DNA of 64,000 bases from an uncultured Flavobacteriales bacterium (GCA_943789205.1 CALSTG010000001.1:2098435-2162434), one strand, 5' to 3'. Positions 1 to 12,162 are shown, counted from the stretch's first letter. The notes: generated from the letters alone by a model not told the origin. Numbers and translations are program-made.

Positions 1-143
1 GTAATGATTTGATCTACCTCATTTGTATCTATAGCGTCTTCTATTGACATTATAGTTCCTGATTTTATCAGGATGTCTTTTCGGACATTATGATGACTAG
101 AGCTAGGGTCTATTATTTTCGCTTGTTTAAGTAGAACATTCAT
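1..143 (-). CDS. pyrC: Dihydroorotase, N-terminal fragment (runs off window edge)
   Basis: Hand translation of minus strand from ATG at 143: MNVLLKQAKIIDPSSSHHNVRKDILIKSGTIMSIEDAIDTNEVDQI; amidohydrolase/dihydroorotase-type N-terminus. Confidence 0.6.
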   Translation of the reverse strand, partial: MNVLLKQAKIIDPSSSHHNVRKDILIKSGTIMSIEDAIDTNEVDQII

Positions 144-146
144 AAT

Positions 147-2183
147 TTAATTTTTCCAGAATTTTGTAATTAAAATTTCACAAAAAATAGCAAGTATGGT
201 AATAAAGATACAAATACGCCAATACTCGTTATTGTTGTCTATCTTAAGAGATGTGATATCTGTTTTTTCATTAAAGGATTCTGTCTTTACATTTTTTAAT
301 CCAGCATTTGATAATTGCTTTTTAATTTCTGTCAGCCGTATATACTTCGTTGAAGATTCCAAACGACTGTAGTTAAACGATAATGTTTTGGCTGGCTCAT
401 TTTGATTAAGGAAGTAATTACCATGAGATAAATTTTCCATAGCCTCAATACCTGAAATATCTATATAGTCATAGGAACCCTCTTGAATGATTTTTGGTAT
501 AAAATCTGTGGTCGTATTTTGGAGCTTAACCGGTCCATCTCCACTAAGACTTTTTTCAAAGGGTATAAGTTCACTTTGTCCGATATAGTGGTAGGGTAGT
601 GAAGTGTTTCCAGCGGTTTCAGCAATACGAATGCACAGTACAGGGAATAATGTGTTTTGAATTAAGTCTGAGCAATTTTCATCTAGTCCTGAAAATAACA
701 CAAAAGAGTTGTCAAGAGAACGAAAGAGCACTGGGCTTTCATCCCTCAATGATAGCAATGGAAGTGCGGTAGTTTGTTTGTAGTTGCTTTTAAATAATTT
801 CTTAAAGCTTGGTAAATTCAGTGTTTCTTCTTGATCCTCAAAGACTCCTTTGAAAATTGGATCTTTTAAGGCAATATTATTTGCTTTTAAATCCACCTCC
901 TTTAGACCTTCTATTATTGGTAAATCCAATGCCTCAAGAAGTGGATTCATTTGATTTATATCTACTTTGATAGAGGGCAGTATAAAAATGAGTCCTCCAT
1001 TCTTTTTGAACTTTAATAGGTCGGCACGTAAACCGCTCGAAATATTTTGAACCCCATTCAATACTACCAGCTGTTGTTGATATAGAGCTGATTGATTGAC
1101 ACGTTGAATATCAGTTTCTGATATTTTGAAAAAGGCTTCCGTCTTGAATGCTTTATTAACGCTTGAGACCGCATCTTTACCATTAATAATCAGTACTTTA
1201 CTCTCGGTTGAATTTTGAAAACAAAAGAAAAAATCATCGTCCCAAAATATGGATTGATCTTGAAGCTCTATTTTTCCATTTACGAATGTTTTTTGTTTGT
1301 TGGGTATCGTAACAGAACTAATGACAGCTCCTTTTTTGGGTAGGTCTATAAAAATATCCTTGCTAAAGGTATTTGCAGTAACCTTTACCTCAAAGTTGAC
1401 CAAGGTTTCTGAACCAGTATTATTTAATCTGAAGAATAGCTCACTGTCCTCTCCAATTCTATGAGTTTTTGTGCCAAACCATAAAGAATCAATAAAACAG
1501 TTTTCAATTTTTTGCGGTGCAAATTGCCAGATATTGAGATTCGTTTCAGGATCTTTTTTTATTGATGAAATATCAAAAAAATCTTTTTGAAAGTCACTTA
1601 AGAACATACAATTAAACTTTAAAGCTTTATTCTTATTCTCGGCCTCTATTTTTAAATCATTATGCCAATTGAATATACTACTAAATGTCCTCTGTAAAGG
1701 CGTGTATTGTAACTTGTCAATTTCAATTTGTGCATCTTTAGCATTCAGAATTCTCTTCTGTAATGCGCCTAAATCATTACTGCTTATTGTGTAACGCTGG
1801 TCTTTTGGATTGGAATTGATAAACTCTTTTGCGGTCTCCTTAGCTTCGGATAACAATTCTCCTCTAAAGCCCTTCGCGGACATGGAATATGAATTATCGA
1901 TGTAAAGGCTAATAATAGATTCGTCGGAGTCATTAATGCCATTTTCATTATAGGCAGGTTGCGCAAATGCAAGAATAAGGAAGCCTAATGCAATTAACCT
2001 TAGGCATAAGATGATAACATTCTGTAGTTTTTTAACAGCTTTTTTTTCCTTTTGAAAGGATTGTAAAAATCGAAGTGATGAAAAATAGATTTTTTTATGT
2101 CTCCTAAAGTGAAAAAGATGAATAAGAATAGGGATGGAGAGTAGAAGTAAGAACCAAAGTGTATTGGGGTACAGGAAATTCAT
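147..2183 (-). CDS. BatA-type N-terminal double-TM protein with VWA-like region
   Basis: 678 aa; N-term FLYPNTLWFLLLLSIPILIHLFHFRRHKKIYFSSLRFL is typical of the Bacteroidetes BatA N-terminal domain; C-terminal TM. Confidence 0.8.
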   Translation of the reverse strand: MNFLYPNTLWFLLLLSIPILIHLFHFRRHKKIYFSSLRFLQSFQKEKKAVKKLQNVIILCLRLIALGFLILAFAQPAYNENGINDSDESIISLYIDNSYSMSAKGFRGELLSEAKETAKEFINSNPKDQRYTISSNDLGALQKRILNAKDAQIEIDKLQYTPLQRTFSSIFNWHNDLKIEAENKNKALKFNCMFLSDFQKDFFDISSIKKDPETNLNIWQFAPQKIENCFIDSLWFGTKTHRIGEDSELFFRLNNTGSETLVNFEVKVTANTFSKDIFIDLPKKGAVISSVTIPNKQKTFVNGKIELQDQSIFWDDDFFFCFQNSTESKVLIINGKDAVSSVNKAFKTEAFFKISETDIQRVNQSALYQQQLVVLNGVQNISSGLRADLLKFKKNGGLIFILPSIKVDINQMNPLLEALDLPIIEGLKEVDLKANNIALKDPIFKGVFEDQEETLNLPSFKKLFKSNYKQTTALPLLSLRDESPVLFRSLDNSFVLFSGLDENCSDLIQNTLFPVLCIRIAETAGNTSLPYHYIGQSELIPFEKSLSGDGPVKLQNTTTDFIPKIIQEGSYDYIDISGIEAMENLSHGNYFLNQNEPAKTLSFNYSRLESSTKYIRLTEIKKQLSNAGLKNVKTESFNEKTDITSLKIDNNNEYWRICIFITILAIFCEILITKFWKN

Positions 2184-2260
2184 CGGCTACAAAAGTAGTT
2201 AAAGTTCATTGTTAGGCAAAAAATAAGAATCAAAAAAAAATGTCCCGAAGGACATTTGAT

Positions 2261-3373
2261 TTAATTTTTGGACTTGTCATACCATTCCTTGAATTTTTCT
2301 TCATTGCCACTGGCTCTGTAAGCCATAGCTAAGTTTTTCATCACTGATTTATTATCAGGGAAGGCAATTGCCATTTTTTCAAGACTCGGAATAGCCTTTG
2401 TCAAAAGCGCTTTTTTCTTATCCTCCAATTCATTCACTCTAGGGTCTCTGTAATCTAAATCTCGAGCCTCATCTCCTAGTGCAATGCTCCAGTCCATATA
2501 TAATGCTGCAAGGTTAGAGTGAGCGTTGACGTATTCTGGATCGATTTGAATTGCTTTCAGTAGATTCGTTTCTGCCTTTTCATTTTGTTTTAACTCTATA
2601 AATGAGGTACCGAGTATATAATAAAGCTGTTTATTGTTAGGGTCTATTTCAAGTGCTTCCTTAATGTAAATTTCCGAACTTTCCGTATCTCCATTTTTCA
2701 ACGCTATATTGATATAGTTTGTTAAAACAGTCATGTCCTTGGGAAATAATTCGTTGGCAACATCGGTGAGCTCCTCAGCTTTTTCAAGCTCTTCAACTCT
2801 GATTAGAGAATCAACAACATAACGATAGGTTGCCATAGCATTTACCTTGGCATCTTCGTACTCCTGACCTAAAAAGGTCTTGGTTTGATAAGCACCAGCA
2901 AAGCTCATGAATGCCATTTCGAAGTTTTTGTTGTTGTACATTCCAAGCCCCATATTGAAATATTGATCAACTCTACTTCCAATAAAACGTTCTGCATCTG
3001 GCGCATACTTCCCTTTCGGATCATTCAATACTTTAGCGAAACTCTCCATGCTTATCCCTGTATACTTCTCCAAAAGCGCTTCGTCGGGGGCAATGCCAGA
3101 CATGGCATCAATTTGGGAAACTTCGATAAGTCCAAAATATACCATTCCACGATAGAGGTGCATTTTCATGTCATCCTTAGTTTCGTCATTAGCCGCTGCT
3201 AGGTCGATAAACGTCTTTGCTTTTGTTACCGTTTCTTTTGCTTTTTCAGGTCCAGCCATTGGATTGTATTTTTTCATCAGCATTGCTGCATCAGTCACAT
3301 TCTTTTTTTGATTGAATGCAAAGCCCGCTGCAAATAAAAAAGCAATAAATAAAATGTTTGTCTTCATGTTCAT
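2261..3373 (-). CDS. Exported tetratricopeptide repeat protein
   Basis: Signal-peptide-like N-term; TPR motifs (NKQLYYILGTSFIELKQNEKAETNLLKAIQIDPEYVNAHSNLAALY). Confidence 0.8.
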   Translation of the reverse strand: MNMKTNILFIAFLFAAGFAFNQKKNVTDAAMLMKKYNPMAGPEKAKETVTKAKTFIDLAAANDETKDDMKMHLYRGMVYFGLIEVSQIDAMSGIAPDEALLEKYTGISMESFAKVLNDPKGKYAPDAERFIGSRVDQYFNMGLGMYNNKNFEMAFMSFAGAYQTKTFLGQEYEDAKVNAMATYRYVVDSLIRVEELEKAEELTDVANELFPKDMTVLTNYINIALKNGDTESSEIYIKEALEIDPNNKQLYYILGTSFIELKQNEKAETNLLKAIQIDPEYVNAHSNLAALYMDWSIALGDEARDLDYRDPRVNELEDKKKALLTKAIPSLEKMAIAFPDNKSVMKNLAMAYRASGNEEKFKEWYDKSKN

Positions 3374-3423
3374 AATTGTTATTATTAATAATGCACTTTC
3401 AAATGTTGTGCCACTTTTTCTGA

Positions 3424-5988
3424 TTACTCTTCAGACGTTTCCTCATTTGAAGATTCAGTATTTTCTGTATCATCTTCTTGAGCATCAGATCCGGTCAAGG
3501 AGATTTCCTCTCCGGCTTCGTCCTCGTCACCTCTTGGAACTCTCGCTATTGCGGCAATTTCAGAGGTCCCTTTAAGATTTATAAGCCTTACACCTTGAGT
3601 TGCTCTACCCATAGTTCTGATACTGTCAACATTCATTCTGATGGCTACGCCACTTTTAGTAATAATCATTAAATCGTCTTCATCTACGACGTTTTTTATT
3701 GAAAGTAAATCTCCAGTCTTGCTCGTGATGTTAAGTGTTTTGACTCCTTTACCACCTCTATTTGTGATTCTGTATACAGGTTCTTGGTCTTCAGGGTCGT
3801 TTAGGTAGGTGCGTTTACCGTAACCTCTTTTAGATACGACAAGAATAGTTGTGTAAACGTCTTCAACACAAATCATACCTACCACCTCTTCGGTAGCATC
3901 ATCAATTTTGATACCTCTCACACCTGATGCATTACGTCCCATCGGTCTTACGGCCTCCTCGTTGAATCTTATTGCTCGACCTGAGCTTGAGGCCAATACA
4001 ATTTCGTTTTTACCATTTGTAAGTTTAGCTTCCAGTAATTCATCATTCTCACGGATTGTAATCGCATTAATGCCATTTGTACGTGGTCTTGAATATGCTT
4101 CTAAAGAAGTTTTCTTAATTACACCAGATTTGGTACACATCACTATAAAATTGTTGTTGATATAATCTGTATCTGTTATATCCTGAACTTTAACATATGC
4201 CTTTACCTTATCATCTTGAGGTATGTTTATTAAGTTTTGTATCGCACGGCCTTTGGCAATCTTAGTTCCTTCTGGTATTTCGAATACTCGCATCCAAAAG
4301 CATCGACCTTTCTCTGTAAATATTAAAAGATAATTATGGTTGGTCGCTACAAAAAGATGTTCTAAGAAGTCCTTTTCTCTTGTCGTGGAGCCTTTAGAAC
4401 CCATTCCACCTCTGTTTTGTACTTTGTACTCTGCAAGACTGGTTCTTTTGATATAGCCGGCATGTGATATAGTAACAACAACCTCTTCATCAGCGATAAG
4501 GTCTTCGATTCTCATTTCGCTTGCGCTATATTCTATGGTCGATCTTCTTTCATCGCCGTATTTATTTTTTATTTCTTGAAGCTCAGTTCTAATGATTTCC
4601 ATTCTCCTTGGCTCATTTGCAAGAATGTCTTTTAGATCAGCAATGGTTTTCATCAAGTCATCAAACTCAGCTCGTAATTTATCTTGTTCTAGACCCGTAA
4701 GCTGACGCAATCTCATATCGACAATCGCACGTGTTTGAATATCTGTCAATCCGAAACGTTCTGCAAGGTTTTCTTTTGCTTTGTCTGGAGATGGAGAACC
4801 TTTGATGATTTCTATAACCTCGTCAATATTATCTGATGCGATGATAAGACCCTCTAAAATATGAGCTCTTTCTTCTGCTTTTCTTAATTCATATTGCGTT
4901 CTTCTAACAACTACTTCATGTCTAAATTCAACGAAATTAGAGATCATACTCTTTAAGTTAAGGAGCTCCGGACGCCCTTTAACTAAGCATATGTTGTTTA
5001 CTGAAAATGAGGTTTGTAGAGATGTGTATTTAAACAACTTGTTTAATACAACATTAGCGATAGCATCTCTCTTAATTTCAAATACAATACGCATACCATT
5101 TCTGTCTGATTCGTCTCTTAAATCAGATATGCCTTCTATTTTTTTGTCATTTACAAGGTCTGCTGTTTTACGAATTAAATCTGCTTTATTGACCTGATAT
5201 GGTATTTCGGTAACGATGATTTGTTCTTTACCACTACCGTTCTCTTCAATTTCAGCTTTCCCACGCATCACAATACGTCCTTTGCCTGTTAGAAAAGCAT
5301 TTCGAACACCTTCATAGCCATAAATGATTCCTCCAGTTGGAAAATCTGGTGCCTTTACGTATTTCAGGAGTTCTTCATCTTCAATGGCATTGTTTTCGAT
5401 ATATGCAATCGTACCATCTATAACTTCAGAAAGGTTATGAGGAGCCATGTTCGTAGCCATGCCTACCGCAATACCAGAGGCACCATTTACGAGAAGATTA
5501 GGTATTTTTGTTGGTAGTACACTTGGTTCATTAAGACTATCGTCGAAGTTAGGTCTAAAGTCAACGGTTTCTTTATCTAAATCATCGAGCATTTCCTCAG
5601 AAATCTTCTTTAATCTAGCTTCTGTATACCTCATTGCAGCTGGGCTGTCACCATCGACAGAACCAAAATTACCTTGACCATCCACCAGCGGATAGCGAAG
5701 CGACCAATCTTGTGCCATACGAACCATGGTGTCATAAACTGAACTGTCACCATGTGGGTGGTATTTACCAAGAACTTCACCGACAATCCTAGCTGATTTT
5801 TTGTGAGATTTGTTTGAATAAACACCAAGGTCCTGCATGCCGTAAAGCACACGTCTATGCACAGGTTTAAAGCCATCTCGCACATCTGGAAGGGCTCTCG
5901 AAACGATTACCGACATCGAGTAATCGATGTATGCGGATTTCATTTCATCCTCAATATTAATTTGAATTATCTTCTCTCCGTCTGCCAT
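3424..5988 (-). CDS. gyrA: DNA gyrase subunit A
   Basis: 854 aa; [52 protein letters not shown]-terminal beta-pinwheel repeats. Confidence 0.97.
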   Translation of the reverse strand: MADGEKIIQINIEDEMKSAYIDYSMSVIVSRALPDVRDGFKPVHRRVLYGMQDLGVYSNKSHKKSARIVGEVLGKYHPHGDSSVYDTMVRMAQDWSLRYPLVDGQGNFGSVDGDSPAAMRYTEARLKKISEEMLDDLDKETVDFRPNFDDSLNEPSVLPTKIPNLLVNGASGIAVGMATNMAPHNLSEVIDGTIAYIENNAIEDEELLKYVKAPDFPTGGIIYGYEGVRNAFLTGKGRIVMRGKAEIEENGSGKEQIIVTEIPYQVNKADLIRKTADLVNDKKIEGISDLRDESDRNGMRIVFEIKRDAIANVVLNKLFKYTSLQTSFSVNNICLVKGRPELLNLKSMISNFVEFRHEVVVRRTQYELRKAEERAHILEGLIIASDNIDEVIEIIKGSPSPDKAKENLAERFGLTDIQTRAIVDMRLRQLTGLEQDKLRAEFDDLMKTIADLKDILANEPRRMEIIRTELQEIKNKYGDERRSTIEYSASEMRIEDLIADEEVVVTISHAGYIKRTSLAEYKVQNRGGMGSKGSTTREKDFLEHLFVATNHNYLLIFTEKGRCFWMRVFEIPEGTKIAKGRAIQNLINIPQDDKVKAYVKVQDITDTDYINNNFIVMCTKSGVIKKTSLEAYSRPRTNGINAITIRENDELLEAKLTNGKNEIVLASSSGRAIRFNEEAVRPMGRNASGVRGIKIDDATEEVVGMICVEDVYTTILVVSKRGYGKRTYLNDPEDQEPVYRITNRGGKGVKTLNITSKTGDLLSIKNVVDEDDLMIITKSGVAIRMNVDSIRTMGRATQGVRLINLKGTSEIAAIARVPRGDEDEAGEEISLTGSDAQEDDTENTESSNEETSEE

Positions 5989-6039
5989 ATCTTTTTACTC
6001 TCTTAAGTTAAGTTTCAAACATTACTTTTTAGTAATAAC

Positions 6040-6047
6040 CAAATTTA
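6040..6047 (-). promoter_or_regulatory. Bacteroidetes -7-like element TAAATTTG upstream of gyrA
   Basis: CAAATTTA on + strand = TAAATTTG on -, matching TAnnTTTG; about 50 nt upstream of the gyrA start. Confidence 0.4.
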
Positions 6048-6129
6048 CAAAATAACAACCCTTGAGAACTCACTTTTTTAGGTATTTTACTAACAAATTA
6101 TAAGTACAAATTGTGGATAAATAGGCGTA

Positions 6130-6156
6130 TTTGACAAATTATTCATATTATATTTG
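6130..6156 (+). promoter_or_regulatory. Putative Bacteroidetes-type promoter for clpC (TTTG-N15-TATATTTG)
   Basis: TTTG at 6130-6133 and TATATTTG at 6149-6156, about 25 nt before the clpC start; spacing somewhat short. Confidence 0.4.
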
Positions 6157-6180
6157 TAAGTATAGAATTGATTGTAAGAT

Positions 6181-8715
6181 ATGGAAGCAAAATTTTCACC
6201 TAGAGTTAAAGATTTATTATCTCATAGCCGTCAAGAGGCCTTTAGACTTCGTAATGAATTTGTTAGTGCAGAACACTTGCTTTTAGGTTTAATAAAACTT
6301 AATGAGGGTACAGGTCTGCGCGTTATTCACGAGTTCCAGCTTGATTTAGAGTCAATAAAATCGGAAGTTGATATACTTTTAGAAAGACAATCTGTTCCTA
6401 AGCTTGAAAATGCAAACCTACCTTTACTTAAGCAGACTGAGAATATTATTAAGCAATCTTATCTGGAAGCAAAACAATTTAAATCTTCGGTAATAGGAAC
6501 GGCACATATATTATTGACAATATTGCGCTACGAGGACTGTGCAGCATGTAAAATTTTAAATAAATACGGTATCATGTACGAGAATGCGAGAAGTGAATAT
6601 GAAAATATTCTAGAAGAGACAAAAGGCCCGAAGGCTGAATTCCCAGGGAGTAGTAGTGAAGAGGAGGAGCCATTTTCTTCACCTGCATCTAAAAAACCAA
6701 CAGATTCTAAATCAAAAACACCTGTACTTGATAATTTTGGGCGTGACTTAACCAAAATGGCTGATTTAGGGAAGTTGGACCCAATTGTTGGAAGAGAAAA
6801 AGAAATAGAGCGTGTGAGTCAGATTCTGTCTCGAAGAAAGAAGAACAATCCAATTTTGATTGGAGAGCCAGGTGTAGGTAAAAGTGCCATTGCAGAAGGA
6901 TTGGCATTGAGAATCGTTCAAAGAAAAGTGTCAAGAGTGCTTTTTAATAAAAGAATTATGTCTTTGGATCTCGCATCTCTAGTAGCAGGAACGAAGTACC
7001 GAGGGCAATTCGAAGAGCGTATGAAGGCTGTTATGCAAGAAATCGAAAAAAATCCTGATGTTATTTTATTTATCGATGAAATACATACTATTATTGGAGC
7101 TGGAGGCGCAAGTGGTTCGTTAGATGCCTCAAATATGTTTAAGCCGGCTCTTGCAAGAGGGGAGCTTCAAGCAATTGGTGCAACGACTCTTGATGAGTAT
7201 AGACAGCATATTGAAAAAGATGGTGCTTTAGAACGAAGGTTTCAAAAAGTAATTATCGAACCAACGAACACAGAAGAGACGATTCAAATCCTTATGAATA
7301 TTAAGGAACGTTATGAGGACCATCATTCTGTTAGTTACACCGATGAAGCTATAGAGGCTTGTGTGAAGCTGACAGAACGTTATATTACGGACAGACATTT
7401 GCCAGATAAGGCCATTGATGCTCTTGATGAGGTTGGTTCTCGGGTGCACATCACAAACATCAATGTTCCAAAAGAAATTACAGAAATTGAAACTAAAGTA
7501 GAAGAGCTCAAAGAGGAAAAAGCTCAGGTAATACGTTCTCAGCAATATGAAAAGGCTGCTGAATTAAGGGATGATGAGCGCAAGCTTCTTGAAAAACTTG
7601 AAGCGGCAAAACTCAAATGGGAGGAGGAATCTAAAAACAACAAGATAGCTGTTACTGAGGAGAATGTCGCTGAGGTTGTCTCAATGATGTGTGGAATTCC
7701 AGTTACAAAAGTGTCTCAATCTGAGACTGGTAAATTGGTTGTGATGTCTGATGAGATTAAAAACCTTGTGATTGGTCAAACCGAAGCTGTTGACAAAGTA
7801 GTAAAAGCTATACAAAGAAACAGAGCTGGTCTTAAAGACCCAAACAAACCAATAGGTTCTTTCTTCTTTTTAGGACCAACAGGTGTTGGTAAGACACAGC
7901 TAGCAAAAGTGCTTGCCAAGAAGTTGTTTGACACTGAAGAGGCGCTTATACGTATTGACATGTCGGAGTATATGGAGAAATTTTCTCTTTCGAGATTGGT
8001 AGGAGCACCTCCAGGATATGTTGGTTATGAAGAAGGTGGACAGCTTACGGAAAAGGTGAGAAGAAAGCCATACGCCATAATCTTGCTTGATGAAATTGAA
8101 AAGGCGCATCCTGATGTATTCAATTTACTACTTCAGGTTTTAGATGACGGACATATGACAGATGGTTTAGGTCGTAAAATTGACTTTAAGAATACTATTT
8201 TAATCATGACATCCAATATAGGAGCGCGTCAATTGGCTGACTTTGGTACTGGTGTTGGTTTCGGTACACAAGCTCAGCAGGAATCAAAAGACGAGAATGT
8301 CAAGTCGGTCATACAAAATGCCTTAAGAAAGGCTTTCTCTCCTGAATTTCTAAACAGAATTGATGACATGATTATGTTCAAGTCATTAGGGAGAAAAGAA
8401 ATTCATAGAATTATAGATATTGAGTTGGCTAATTTATATGCTCGAATTTTATCTTTAGGGTTTGATATAAAACTCACTGAGAAAGCGAAAGAATTTATTG
8501 TAGATCAAGGTTATGATGAGAAATTCGGTGCCCGTCCCTTAAAAAGAGCGATACAGAAATATATCGAAGACCCTTTAGCTGAGGAGATTATTAAATCCAA
8601 CTTCAAAGATGGTGAGAAGATTACTATGGATTTGAATACCACCAAAGATGGTTTAGCGGTTAAGAAAAAGTCAAAAGGCTCAAAGAAAGAAAGCTCTAAC
8701 GGTAAGGATGCCTAA
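6181..8715 (+). CDS. clpC: ATP-dependent Clp protease ATP-binding subunit ClpC
   Basis: 844 aa; Clp N domain repeats, two AAA+ modules ([30 protein letters not shown]), UVR-like middle region. Confidence 0.95.
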   Translation: MEAKFSPRVKDLLSHSRQEAFRLRNEFVSAEHLLLGLIKLNEGTGLRVIHEFQLDLESIKSEVDILLERQSVPKLENANLPLLKQTENIIKQSYLEAKQFKSSVIGTAHILLTILRYEDCAACKILNKYGIMYENARSEYENILEETKGPKAEFPGSSSEEEEPFSSPASKKPTDSKSKTPVLDNFGRDLTKMADLGKLDPIVGREKEIERVSQILSRRKKNNPILIGEPGVGKSAIAEGLALRIVQRKVSRVLFNKRIMSLDLASLVAGTKYRGQFEERMKAVMQEIEKNPDVILFIDEIHTIIGAGGASGSLDASNMFKPALARGELQAIGATTLDEYRQHIEKDGALERRFQKVIIEPTNTEETIQILMNIKERYEDHHSVSYTDEAIEACVKLTERYITDRHLPDKAIDALDEVGSRVHITNINVPKEITEIETKVEELKEEKAQVIRSQQYEKAAELRDDERKLLEKLEAAKLKWEEESKNNKIAVTEENVAEVVSMMCGIPVTKVSQSETGKLVVMSDEIKNLVIGQTEAVDKVVKAIQRNRAGLKDPNKPIGSFFFLGPTGVGKTQLAKVLAKKLFDTEEALIRIDMSEYMEKFSLSRLVGAPPGYVGYEEGGQLTEKVRRKPYAIILLDEIEKAHPDVFNLLLQVLDDGHMTDGLGRKIDFKNTILIMTSNIGARQLADFGTGVGFGTQAQQESKDENVKSVIQNALRKAFSPEFLNRIDDMIMFKSLGRKEIHRIIDIELANLYARILSLGFDIKLTEKAKEFIVDQGYDEKFGARPLKRAIQKYIEDPLAEEIIKSNFKDGEKITMDLNTTKDGLAVKKKSKGSKKESSNGKDA

Positions 8716-8723
8716 GCAGCACC

Positions 8724-9446
8724 TTATTTTCTTTTAACAACCTCGTCAAAAGGAACACGATATCTTGGTCCCCATACTCCTTTTTCTGTTCCTTTACCTA
8801 TGGATATTATCATATTGATTTCTGCCCCTATTGGTAATTGAAGGAGGCGCTTGACTCTTTTTTTGTCAAACCCCTCCATTGGGCATGAATGTAAACCTTC
8901 TGCGGCAATAGAGAGCATAAAGTTTTGTGCAGCAAGCGCGCACGACTTATGAACAACAATCCGTTGTTCTGCTTTCCCTCCTAGACGATAGAAGGGTTTT
9001 TGTATGCCTAATAGAAAACTTGTCAATTTTCTTAGAAATGAGGCGATTCCAATTGGGTCATTAAAATAGACTAGAGGAATTAGCTTTTTATAATAATTCA
9101 AAGCCCTATTTTGAAGCTTTCCAGGTCTGCCATCCAAACTTTCTTTGATCTTTTCATAATTCCATTTCGCTCGGCTGCGCCATTTGTCTTTCCGTGTGAT
9201 AAAAACAACCATGTGTTTAGCTGTTTTTGCTGCGGACTGATTTAAGCAGAGTGGGATTAGCGCATCTAGATATTCACGACTCTCGATCCAATGAAATTCC
9301 CAAAGCTGCATATTACTGCTGTTTGGAGCAAGTATTGCATTCTTAAGGCCACGCTCGATAACTTCATTGGGAACTTCAACATCAGGGTCAAAACTTCTAT
9401 TACTTCTTCTAGATTCAACTATTTTTTGAAATTCGTTTTGTAGCAT
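8724..9446 (-). CDS. Nitroreductase family protein
   Basis: 240 aa; ESRRSNRSFDPDVEVPNEVIERGLKNAILAPNSSNMQLWEFHWI and later ALAAQNFMLSIAAEGLHSCPMEGFD. Confidence 0.85.
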   Translation of the reverse strand: MLQNEFQKIVESRRSNRSFDPDVEVPNEVIERGLKNAILAPNSSNMQLWEFHWIESREYLDALIPLCLNQSAAKTAKHMVVFITRKDKWRSRAKWNYEKIKESLDGRPGKLQNRALNYYKKLIPLVYFNDPIGIASFLRKLTSFLLGIQKPFYRLGGKAEQRIVVHKSCALAAQNFMLSIAAEGLHSCPMEGFDKKRVKRLLQLPIGAEINMIISIGKGTEKGVWGPRYRVPFDEVVKRK

Positions 9447-9526
9447 TTAGCTGTTAAGTTTTGGTGCGCCAAGGTAATAAAGTATTTTAAAATCTGACAC
9501 AATTTCGTGTAAATGAAAAAAAAACA

Positions 9527-9565
9527 TGACAGCATGGCGGAATAACAAATGTGGCAGTATCTTTG
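9527..9565 (+). promoter_or_regulatory. Putative heat-shock control region of grpE-dnaJ: imperfect inverted repeat TGACAgcaTGGCG plus TATCTTTG -7-like element
   Basis: TGACAGCATGGCGG at 9527-9540 and TATCTTTG at 9558-9565, 26 nt upstream of the grpE ATG. Confidence 0.35.
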
Positions 9566-9590
9566 ACATCGCATAAGCAAAGATTATAAT

Positions 9591-10142
9591 ATGGCTGTGA
9601 AAAATAAAAAAGACAATAAAAAAACGAAGGAAACAGAAGAGGTTAATGAGGCTAAAACCGAAGTGAATGAAACTACCGAAGCTGAGGAGTCGAAAAAAGA
9701 GCCAACTGCTGAGGAAAAATTCAATGAACTGAACAATCGGTTCTTACGCCTATATGCGGAATTCGAAAACTATCGAAAACGTACGAATAAAGAACGTTTA
9801 GATTTGATTACCAATGCGAATGCTGACCTTTTAAAAGATCTTGTTCCTGTTATTGATGACTTTGAAAGAGCTATAGCCAACAATGAAACATCCGAGGATA
9901 TAAACGGTATTAAAGAGGGTTTTAGTCTTATTTACAATAAGTATACTGGACTATTGCAATCAAAGGGACTTAAAGCAATGGAAGCAAAAGGAGCTGCCTT
10001 TGATCCGGAAATCCATGAGGCCATTGCCAATATGCCAACAGAGGAGAAGGAGATGAAGGGAAAGGTTATTGATGACGTTGAAAAAGGATATTTTTTGAAT
10101 GACAAAGTTTTGCGATTCGCAAAAGTTGTTGTGGGCCAATAA
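9591..10142 (+). CDS. grpE: Nucleotide exchange factor GrpE
   Basis: 183 aa; RLYAEFENYRKRTNKER...DLVPVIDDFERAI...DPEIHEAIANMP...GYFLNDKVLRFAKVVVGQ. Confidence 0.95.
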   Translation: MAVKNKKDNKKTKETEEVNEAKTEVNETTEAEESKKEPTAEEKFNELNNRFLRLYAEFENYRKRTNKERLDLITNANADLLKDLVPVIDDFERAIANNETSEDINGIKEGFSLIYNKYTGLLQSKGLKAMEAKGAAFDPEIHEAIANMPTEEKEMKGKVIDDVEKGYFLNDKVLRFAKVVVGQ

Positions 10143-10153
10143 AACAAATATAG

Positions 10154-11263
10154 ATGAGTCAGAAAAGAGATTATTATGAGGTTTTAGGATTAAGCAAAAA
10201 TGCCTCTGAATCCGAAATTAAAAAGGCTTACAGGAAATTGGCCTTAAAGTACCATCCTGATAAAAACCCAGACGATGCTGACGCTGAAGAACGCTTTAAA
10301 GAGGCTGCTGAGGCATATGAAGTATTGAGTAATGGTGATAAAAAAGCCCGATACGACCAATATGGTCATGCTGGAATGGGCCAAGGTTTTGGTGGAGGAG
10401 GAATGAATATGGATGACATATTCTCTCAATTTGGAGATATATTTGGTGGTGCATTTGGTGGCAGTTTTGGCGGTAGTCGAGGTGGTGGATCTCGCACGGT
10501 TAAAGGTTCTAACCTTCGAGTAAAAATGAAAATGACGCTCGAAGATATCGCAAATGGTGTAAAGAAAAAGATAAAAGTCAATAAACTGGTTAATGCAGAC
10601 GGAGTTACTTTTAAAACCTGCACTACTTGTAATGGTTCAGGAAGGATAACAAGAATGGCTCAAACCTTTATTGGAGCAATGCAAACACAATCTGCATGTA
10701 ATGTTTGTCAGGGTTCCGGAAAGATTATAGATAAAAGACCATCAGACGCCGATCAGAATGGTTTGAAGCGTCAAGAGGAGGTTATTGAGATTGAGATTCC
10801 TGCAGGAGTTGAAGAAGGTATGCAGCTAAACGTTCGTGGAAAAGGTAATGCGGGGCCATTTAATGGTGTTCCAGGTGATCTCATGGTTGTAATTGAAGAG
10901 GTTGAGCACGCTGAGCTGAAAAGAGATGGTGATAATGTTCATTACGAAGCTTTTGTAAGTTTTATGGACGCTGTTCTAGGCGAAAGTGTTGAAATACCTA
11001 CCTTGTCAGGTAAGGTCAAAATTAAAATCGACCCAGGAACGCAAAGTGGTAAAGTACTTCGTCTTAGGGGTAAAGGTTTGCCAAATGTTCAGGGGTATGG
11101 TTCGGGAGATTTATTTGCGCACATCAATGTTTGGACACCAACTAAAATATCAAAAGACGAAAAGTCAATTATTGAGAAGTTGAAAAAATCAGAAAATTTT
11201 CAACCAAAAGCAGGTGACAAAGATAAAGGGTTCTTCAAGCAGATGAGAGATATGTTCTCATGA
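10154..11263 (+). CDS. dnaJ: Molecular chaperone DnaJ
   Basis: 369 aa; J domain with HPD, G/F-rich region, zinc-finger CxxCxGxG motifs (two intact repeats seen). Confidence 0.93.
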   Translation: MSQKRDYYEVLGLSKNASESEIKKAYRKLALKYHPDKNPDDADAEERFKEAAEAYEVLSNGDKKARYDQYGHAGMGQGFGGGGMNMDDIFSQFGDIFGGAFGGSFGGSRGGGSRTVKGSNLRVKMKMTLEDIANGVKKKIKVNKLVNADGVTFKTCTTCNGSGRITRMAQTFIGAMQTQSACNVCQGSGKIIDKRPSDADQNGLKRQEEVIEIEIPAGVEEGMQLNVRGKGNAGPFNGVPGDLMVVIEEVEHAELKRDGDNVHYEAFVSFMDAVLGESVEIPTLSGKVKIKIDPGTQSGKVLRLRGKGLPNVQGYGSGDLFAHINVWTPTKISKDEKSIIEKLKKSENFQPKAGDKDKGFFKQMRDMFS

Positions 11264-12162
11264 CTCAGTTTATAGATTCAAGTAAAAAGTATCCAGTAAC
11301 CATTCCAATGGTGGTCGCTACTGTTTCGCTTGTTCTTATCGCATATTTTTTGGGTGGAAGCGGTTTGTTATTCGATTATGAATACGCAAAAGATTTTGCT
11401 ACATCTCAGGCCCCAGACACCTCTCAATACATTCAAGTGTTGGGTTCTAATCGTGTGTTATTTTGGATGCTACTGCCATTTACGCTCTCTTTTGTAATCT
11501 TCCTTGTGGCCATTAAATGGATTCATAAAAGACCAGTTCTTTCTGTTTTTACAGGACGCGACCAGTTAGACTGGATGCGGATTTGTACTAGCTTTTTTAT
11601 TGTCTTTTTTTTCCTAACGATCATTTCTGCGCTTCAAATTTGTTTTTCAGATGATATCATATGGAGCTTTGAATGGAATACGTTTTTTCCTTTGCTACTC
11701 ATAGCATGTTTAATGATACCTATTCAAACAACAATAGAAGAGTTATTATTTAGGGGGTATTTACTTCAAGGAATTAAGCGAAGATTAGGTTCAAATATTC
11801 AAGCTGTGGTATTATCTGGATTCTTTTTTGGACTCATTCACTTGGGGAATCCGGAAATTGAAGCAATTGGTGTTCATGTGCTTTCACATTACGTATTACT
11901 GGGCTTATTTTTGGGTTTATTGACTTTATTTGATAATGGACTTGAGCTTTCTATGGGATTCCATGCTGCAAATAATATTTTTGCTGCCTTAATGATTTCT
12001 AGTGACTGGCAGGTATTTCAAACAGAGGCTTTATTTGTCGATTATGCGGCTCCTGAATTTACTTTTTCCATGTTTGGAACAACCTTGCTTTTTTTAATTG
12101 CATTAATATTTCTCTTCAAACGAATGTATGGTTGGGGGTCGCTAAAAGATTATCTGAGGTAA
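11260..12162 (+). CDS. CPBP (Abi/CAAX) family intramembrane metalloprotease
   Basis: 300 aa; multi-TM with [35 protein letters not shown]. Confidence 0.85.
   Translation: MTQFIDSSKKYPVTIPMVVATVSLVLIAYFLGGSGLLFDYEYAKDFATSQAPDTSQYIQVLGSNRVLFWMLLPFTLSFVIFLVAIKWIHKRPVLSVFTGRDQLDWMRICTSFFIVFFFLTIISALQICFSDDIIWSFEWNTFFPLLLIACLMIPIQTTIEELLFRGYLLQGIKRRLGSNIQAVVLSGFFFGLIHLGNPEIEAIGVHVLSHYVLLGLFLGLLTLFDNGLELSMGFHAANNIFAALMISSDWQVFQTEALFVDYAAPEFTFSMFGTTLLFLIALIFLFKRMYGWGSLKDYLR

Noticed and set aside
3908-5885. Several ORFs antisense to or out of frame with gyrA (3908-4165, 4991-5197, 5447-5677, 5631-5885)
   Set aside because: gyrA coding evidence is overwhelming; the shadow ORFs have no recognisable domains
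6528-8109. Minus-strand ORFs inside clpC (6528-6755, 6707-6934, 7228-7545, 7776-7961, 7900-8109)
   Set aside because: Antisense shadows of a conserved clpC gene with low-complexity translations
9551-9566. Possible sigma-54 promoter (TGGCA...TTTGA) upstream of grpE
   Set aside because: The -12 GC dinucleotide is absent; fits the Bacteroidetes TAnnTTTG element better
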